A DNA stretch of 64,000 nucleotides, from positions 1,054,001 through 1,118,000 of the forward strand of contig CBDFGJ010000003.1 of the NCBI GenBank assembly GCA_965247035.1. Reading direction: 5' to 3'. Under the pieces are notes generated by a model that was not told the DNA's origin, did not search any database, and worked only from the letters and a program-made list of their open reading frames with translations. The position numbers were made by a program, and so were the translations under genes. The DNA comes from Azophilus sp965247035 (lineage in GTDB: Bacteria; Pseudomonadota; Gammaproteobacteria; Pseudomonadales; Azotimanducaceae). Below are positions 59,739 to 64,000 of this stretch, one piece after another. How positions within the stretch are numbered: the stretch's first letter is position 1; each line of letters opens with the position of its first letter.

Positions 59739-61120
59739 TACCACAACTAGTGTTGGTGGGGCACCCCAACGTCGGCAAATCAACCCTGTTCAACAAGCTT
59801 GCCGGCGCTCGTGACGCGCTGGTGGCCGATGTGCCCGGGCTCACTAGGGACCGCCGCTACAAGCGCGCCTTGCTGCACGGTAAGCCCTGCATCTTGGTGG
59901 ATGTGGGTGGCCTAGACGCCGGCGGTGAATTCGGTGACCTCATCGGCCGCCAAGTGGAAATTGCCTTGGCAGATGCTTGGCTGGTGCTTTTCGTTGTTGA
60001 TGCCCAGGACGGGCTGACGGTCAGTGACGAGTTGATTGCCCGGGACCTACGCCGCCACGGTCTTCGGGTGGTGTTGATCGTGAATAAGATGGATGGCGTG
60101 GATGCTGTTGTGGCGGCGGCGGAAGCCTCCCGGCTCGGCTTTGTTGACGTCTTCTGGGTGTCGGCCCGGCGAGGTCACGGCATGGCTGGCTTGACACGCT
60201 GGCTTGGCGAACTGCTACCGGCGGTTGTGGCGGTGGATGAGGACGCTTCGGACGCTATCCGCACCGCCGTTGTTGGCCGGCCCAACGTGGGCAAATCGAC
60301 GCTGATCAATCAACTGCTTGGAGAGGAGCGGCAAATTGTCTTTGACCGTCCCGGCACCACCCGGGACGCCATCGACATTCCTTACGAACATGGCGGTACC
60401 CGTTTTCAACTGATTGACACTGCCGGTGTGCGGCGCAAGGGCAGGGTTAGCGGCGTTGTGGAGAAGTTCTCGGTGGTCAAGGCGCTTGACGCCATGGAGC
60501 GGGCGCAGGTGGTGGTTTTGATGCTTGATGGTCAAGAGGGCGTGGTGGATCAGGATCTGCATGTGCTCAAGCTGGCTGTGGATGCCGGGGCGGGGCTCGT
60601 CATTGCCGTCAACAAGCGCGACGCCCTCAATGGGGCGCAGAAACGCGCCTGCAAAACGAACTTGGATCGGCGGCTTGCATTTGCGCCTTGGGCGCCTATG
60701 CGCTTCGTCTCAGCTTTGCGCGGAGATGGCGTCAACAGCTTGATGGCGGAGGTTCGGAAGGTGCATCGGGCGGGGGCGCTTGATGTGAGCACGACCATGC
60801 TCAACAAGGTGTTGCATGGGTTGGTTCATGCACATCCGCCGCCGGCGGTGCGAGGGCGGCCCATCAAGCTGCGCTACGCCCACAAGCTCGGCAGCCACCC
60901 GCCGCGCATCGGCATTCACGGCAACCAAACCCAATCCCTGCCGGCGAGCTACGTCAAATACTTGGAGAACGGTTTTCGGCAGGCGTTCAACTTGGTTGGC
61001 GCACCCGTTCGCCTTGAACTGAAGACCGGCGCCAATCCTTACGCCGGCAAGCCCAACCCCTTAACTCGCCAGCAGCAGCACAAGCGCCAACGGCTCTTGC
61101 GCCATCGGCGGGGAAGGTGA
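59735..61120 (+). CDS. der: Ribosome-associated GTPase Der (EngA)
   Basis: A 461-residue protein with two GTPase domains and a C-terminal KH-like domain. The first G domain has GHPNVGKST (6-14), NKMD, and a deviating G3 motif D56-V-G-G where the family has DTGG; the second has GRPNVGKST, DTAGVRRKGR and NKRD. The GTG start overlaps the bamB stop by four bases (GTGA). Der is essential for assembly of the 50S subunit. The basic tail ends LLRHRRGR. Confidence 0.96.
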   Translation: MIPQLVLVGHPNVGKSTLFNKLAGARDALVADVPGLTRDRRYKRALLHGKPCILVDVGGLDAGGEFGDLIGRQVEIALADAWLVLFVVDAQDGLTVSDELIARDLRRHGLRVVLIVNKMDGVDAVVAAAEASRLGFVDVFWVSARRGHGMAGLTRWLGELLPAVVAVDEDASDAIRTAVVGRPNVGKSTLINQLLGEERQIVFDRPGTTRDAIDIPYEHGGTRFQLIDTAGVRRKGRVSGVVEKFSVVKALDAMERAQVVVLMLDGQEGVVDQDLHVLKLAVDAGAGLVIAVNKRDALNGAQKRACKTNLDRRLAFAPWAPMRFVSALRGDGVNSLMAEVRKVHRAGALDVSTTMLNKVLHGLVHAHPPPAVRGRPIKLRYAHKLGSHPPRIGIHGNQTQSLPASYVKYLENGFRQAFNLVGAPVRLELKTGANPYAGKPNPLTRQQQHKRQRLLRHRRGR

Positions 61121-61230
61121 AGCGAACGAGGGACAATGGCAACATCCTCCAGCGCTGGCGGCGAACCCGTGGCTAGGGTCCGGCATCGGACTTGGTGGGC
61201 TACATTCTGGGCATCACCTTTGAGATATGA

Positions 61231-61500
61231 GACCGGTGCGAATTGGGTTGAATCCACCCCGACAGTAACGGCAGCGTCGAGCGCAGCAACCGCACCCTGC
61301 GGTCGGGTTATATGGTCCGTCCACCGGGGCGACCTCAGCATCGGCGAAGTGAACCAAGCTCTGGCGGGGTCTCTCCTCGACCACCGCAACGTCCTGCCCG
61401 ACCATGCCCTCGGCTTGTTGACTCCGGCCGAATTTCCGCGCAAGCTCTTCTTGGCTGCTTGATCGGAAAAATTCCGAAATGTACTGAGCCCGTACAATTG
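61231..61500 (+). repeat. Dispersed repeat C, longest copy
   Basis: GACCGGTGCGAATTGGGTTG (61231) matches, inverted, the repeat B arm at 21045-21068. From 61263 the sequence follows repeat C (copies at 7445 and 32890). One forward frame from about 61330 to 61462 reads NQALAGSLLDHRN and LGLLTPAEFPRKL before a stop, resembling a decayed transposase C-terminus (perhaps IS30-like). The whole 61121-61658 gap contains no other gene. Confidence 0.55.
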
Positions 61501-61658
61501 ATTCGCGAGTGTGCCCGACCTATGCTTGCTGCATTCCACTTATCCCCTTGGCAACATCCATCCCATTGCAAGGATCAGAAGGGCAACGAGGACATCAGAG
61601 TGGGCAGCGCATGAGTGGTCGCTTGCGGTTTGGTTCATTTGTACAGGTGGGTTGATTG

Positions 61659-64000
61659 ATGGCGACTCCGCGCCAACGGCTCGACCTTGCCATTGACGGT
61701 ATGACTTGCAGCGCTTGTTCAGCGCGGCTCGAGAGGGCTTTGATGGGTGCTGATGGCGTGGCCGACGCCGCCGTGAACCTCGCCCTTGAGCGAGCGGTGA
61801 TTCACATCGACCCGCTCGCGTCCAGCATTGCATCAATCATAGAGGTCGTGCGGCGGTGCGGGTATAACGTGGGCACCGAGACGCGGAGCTTTCGTGTGGA
61901 GGGATTGGCTAACGCTGAAGTGGCCCGTAGCTTGGACAAGGCGTTGCAGGCCGTCCATGGAGTTTTAGCGGTCGAAATCAACTCGGCGCGGGAGCAAGTC
62001 AAGGTGACGAGTGTCTCGCTGATGGCACCGTACAGGGTGCTGGCGGCGGCCGCTAGTGACGTTGGCTGCCGTCTTGTTGCTGAGTCGAACGACGACGTGC
62101 GCGGCGAGCACCTGCATCGGCAAGCCGTTGGCGAGCGGCGGGCGGTGCTGGCGGCAGCGGTCCTGACCATGCCTTTCATCGTGCAGATGGCGAGCATGTT
62201 CTTCCTCGGCGAGGATGGCCGAGGCCTGCACATGCCGCCCTGGCTCGAACTGACGTTGGCGATGCCGCTGCAGTTCGTGCTGGGGCTGCGTTTCTATCGC
62301 GGCGCCTTCAACTCATTGCGCGGCGGCGGCGCCAACATGGAGGTGCTTGTGGTCTTGGGAACGAGCGCCGCGTTCGCTTACAGCGTTGGCCTGATGTTGA
62401 CTCTAGGAGAGGCCGCTAGAGGGCAACTGTACTTTGAAGCGTCAGCGGTGATCATCACCTTGGTCTTGATCGGCAAGCATTTGGAAGCCCGGGCCAAGAA
62501 AGGAGCGGCGGCGGCCATTCAGGAGCTCATGGCGCTGCGGCCCGCGGTCGCCCGTGTGCGCTTGCCGGATGGCGAACTTGAGGAGCGCCCCTGTGCGGAG
62601 CTTAAGCTCGGGGATCTGTTCGTTTGCCGTCCTGGGGACCAGGTGGCCGCAGATGGCGTCATCGTGCGCGGCGAAGCGGAAATTGATGAATCACTCATCA
62701 CCGGCGAGAGCGTTCCTGTGGCTAAAGGGCCGGGGGATCCGGTGACAGCAGGCTCAATTAACGTCGATGGCTTCATCGACATTGAGGCCAAAGCGGTGGA
62801 CGAAGACTCCGTCCTCGCCAAAATGATTCGCTTGGTGGAACGAGCCCAGGTCAGCAAGTCTGCCGTGCAACGGCTGGTTGACCGGGTCAGCGCCATATTT
62901 GTGCCGACGGTGATCGCCATCGCTGCGGTCACCTTCTGCGGTTGGCTGATCGCTGGCGCGGGCCTGGAAAAAGCCTTCGTCTGCGCTGCCGCCACGTTAG
63001 TGATCGCTTGCCCCTGCGCCCTTGGCTTGGCCACCCCGACCGCGATTGTGGCCGGTTCCGGCGCGGCGGCGCGAGCCGGCATCCTGATTCGGGACATCTC
63101 CGTTCTGGAGCGGGTTTACCGTCTTTCTCATGTGCTTTTTGACAAGACAGGCACCCTCACGGAGGGCAAGCCGGTGGTGGCGGAAATGTCGCTTGCCCTT
63201 GGCGTGGAAGTCGATGAGGCGTTCCGTACGGCGGCCTCGCTACAGCAGGGCAGCGAACACCCCATCGCTTTGGCGTTCCGGGAGGAGGCGAACAAACGTC
63301 AGCTCAAGTTGGCGCAGGTGGAGCATTTCAAAAGCATTGCGTCCCGAGGCATTGAGGGCGACGTAGAGGGTGTTCGCTACCTGCTCGGCAATGAGCGATT
63401 GTTTCAGGATAAGGAGTTGGTGGAGCCGGCCCCTGAAACCCAGTTTGATGACTTTCCCGGGTCGCCAGGAAAACTGAATAGGCAGCAGGGAGCATCTGCA
63501 CAGGGTGGAGCCAAGGTGTGGCTCGGTGTGCGCTCTGGGAACGGCGTCGCCTTGCTGGCCCGCTTTGCGTTGGTGGACAGACTACGGCCAACAGCCAAGG
63601 CGGCGGTGGAGCAGCTGAAGCAGCTTGGCATCAAGCCCTTGCTGGCTTCAGGCGATGCGGCTTCGGTGACAAGGCGCGTTGGGGACGAGCTGGGCATCGA
63701 CCAGGCCTATGGCGATGTGCGGCCGGAGGACAAGGCTGCGCTCATCGCCGAGCTTCAGGCCGGGGGGGCTGAGGTGGGCATGGTGGGTGATGGCGTCAAT
63801 GACGCTCCAGCGCTAGCCGGCGCCACGATTGGCATTGCCATGGGCAGTGGCGTGGATGTGGCGATAGAGACCGCAGCGATTACGCTGATTGCTCCGGACC
63901 CCCGGTTGGTCGCCAGCGCCATTGACGTCAGCCGGCGGACTTTCCGCAAGATCAAGCAAAACCTGTTTTGGGCCTTCGCTTACAACATGGTTGGCCTACC
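61659..64000 (+). CDS. copA: Copper-translocating P-type ATPase CopA (3' end outside window)
   Basis: The frame from ATG 61659 stays open to the window end (780 codons). An N-terminal HMA domain has GMTCSAC (C17, C20); a second HMA-like domain (about 70-140) has lost the CxxC. Then come membrane helices, the actuator LITGESVP, the ion-channel motif ACPCALGLATP, the phosphorylation site DKTGTLTEGKP, the HP motif SEHPIALAF and hinge MVGDGVNDAPALAGA. CPC plus the MTCxxC domain point to Cu(I) export. The nucleotide-binding domain has an extra stretch of about 35 residues (VEPAPETQFDD to SAQGGAKV). No copper regulator is adjacent. GGTGGG lies upstream of the ATG. Confidence 0.95.
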   Translation, partial: MATPRQRLDLAIDGMTCSACSARLERALMGADGVADAAVNLALERAVIHIDPLASSIASIIEVVRRCGYNVGTETRSFRVEGLANAEVARSLDKALQAVHGVLAVEINSAREQVKVTSVSLMAPYRVLAAAASDVGCRLVAESNDDVRGEHLHRQAVGERRAVLAAAVLTMPFIVQMASMFFLGEDGRGLHMPPWLELTLAMPLQFVLGLRFYRGAFNSLRGGGANMEVLVVLGTSAAFAYSVGLMLTLGEAARGQLYFEASAVIITLVLIGKHLEARAKKGAAAAIQELMALRPAVARVRLPDGELEERPCAELKLGDLFVCRPGDQVAADGVIVRGEAEIDESLITGESVPVAKGPGDPVTAGSINVDGFIDIEAKAVDEDSVLAKMIRLVERAQVSKSAVQRLVDRVSAIFVPTVIAIAAVTFCGWLIAGAGLEKAFVCAAATLVIACPCALGLATPTAIVAGSGAAARAGILIRDISVLERVYRLSHVLFDKTGTLTEGKPVVAEMSLALGVEVDEAFRTAASLQQGSEHPIALAFREEANKRQLKLAQVEHFKSIASRGIEGDVEGVRYLLGNERLFQDKELVEPAPETQFDDFPGSPGKLNRQQGASAQGGAKVWLGVRSGNGVALLARFALVDRLRPTAKAAVEQLKQLGIKPLLASGDAASVTRRVGDELGIDQAYGDVRPEDKAALIAELQAGGAEVGMVGDGVNDAPALAGATIGIAMGSGVDVAIETAAITLIAPDPRLVASAIDVSRRTFRKIKQNLFWAFAYNMVGL

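Overview
The window looks like a chromosomal segment of a gammaproteobacterium. The right half carries gene orders characteristic of that class: queA-tgt-yajC-secD-secF, then suhB | trmJ-iscR-iscS-ndk-rlmN-rodZ-hisS-yfgM-bamB-der. Most of the sequence is GC-rich, but three blocks are visibly AT-richer (about 1-5.4 kb, 10.1-11.0 kb and 33.0-40.8 kb), which suggests acquired DNA. Mobile-element relics, repeats and broken genes are unusually common, so the genome seems to be, or to have recently been, under IS-driven rearrangement and gene loss. Many TonB receptors, a sulfatase and heme/iron genes would fit a marine or host-associated lifestyle, but that is inference.

Layout. 1-5.4 kb: sulfatase 3' end, TonB-dependent receptor, an amidohydrolase and a truncated second amidohydrolase. 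5.4-7.3 kb: wreckage of a metG-rnf locus (metG with a large internal deletion, abutting an rnfD fragment). 7.6-9.8 kb: second TonB receptor. 10-13.4 kb: IS5 and IS1595 relics around a YaaW-family protein, radC and yaaA. 13.7-20.8 kb: malate synthase G (minus strand) and a two-gene SbcD/SbcC-like (YhaO/YhaN-like) module. 21-24 kb: thiolase flanked by inverted repeats, an IsdG-like heme monooxygenase, a ParA-like remnant and an intact 141-bp IS5-type MITE. 24.3-31.4 kb: third TonB receptor followed by a four-gene PotABCD-type ABC importer. Then an SDR and tRNA-Cys.

33-40.8 kb: an acquired island with an HNH ORF, an IS481 fragment, a 14-repeat CRISPR array, cas2-cas1-cas9 of type II-C (a divergent 1146-residue Cas9), a broken IS1595 and an orphan HigA antitoxin with the stub of its toxin. 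41-64 kb: three tRNA-Leu genes, a GST, a MATE transporter and the housekeeping operons. The isc locus retains only iscR and iscS before ndk. The window ends inside a CopA-type copper ATPase.

Functional links. The TonB receptors, heme monooxygenase and ABC importer make up an uptake section. The cas genes and array form an adaptive-immunity module whose repeats may each carry a promoter. YajC-SecD-SecF, YfgM, BamB and RodZ serve secretion and the cell envelope. IscR probably controls iscRS through a recognisable type-1 site upstream.
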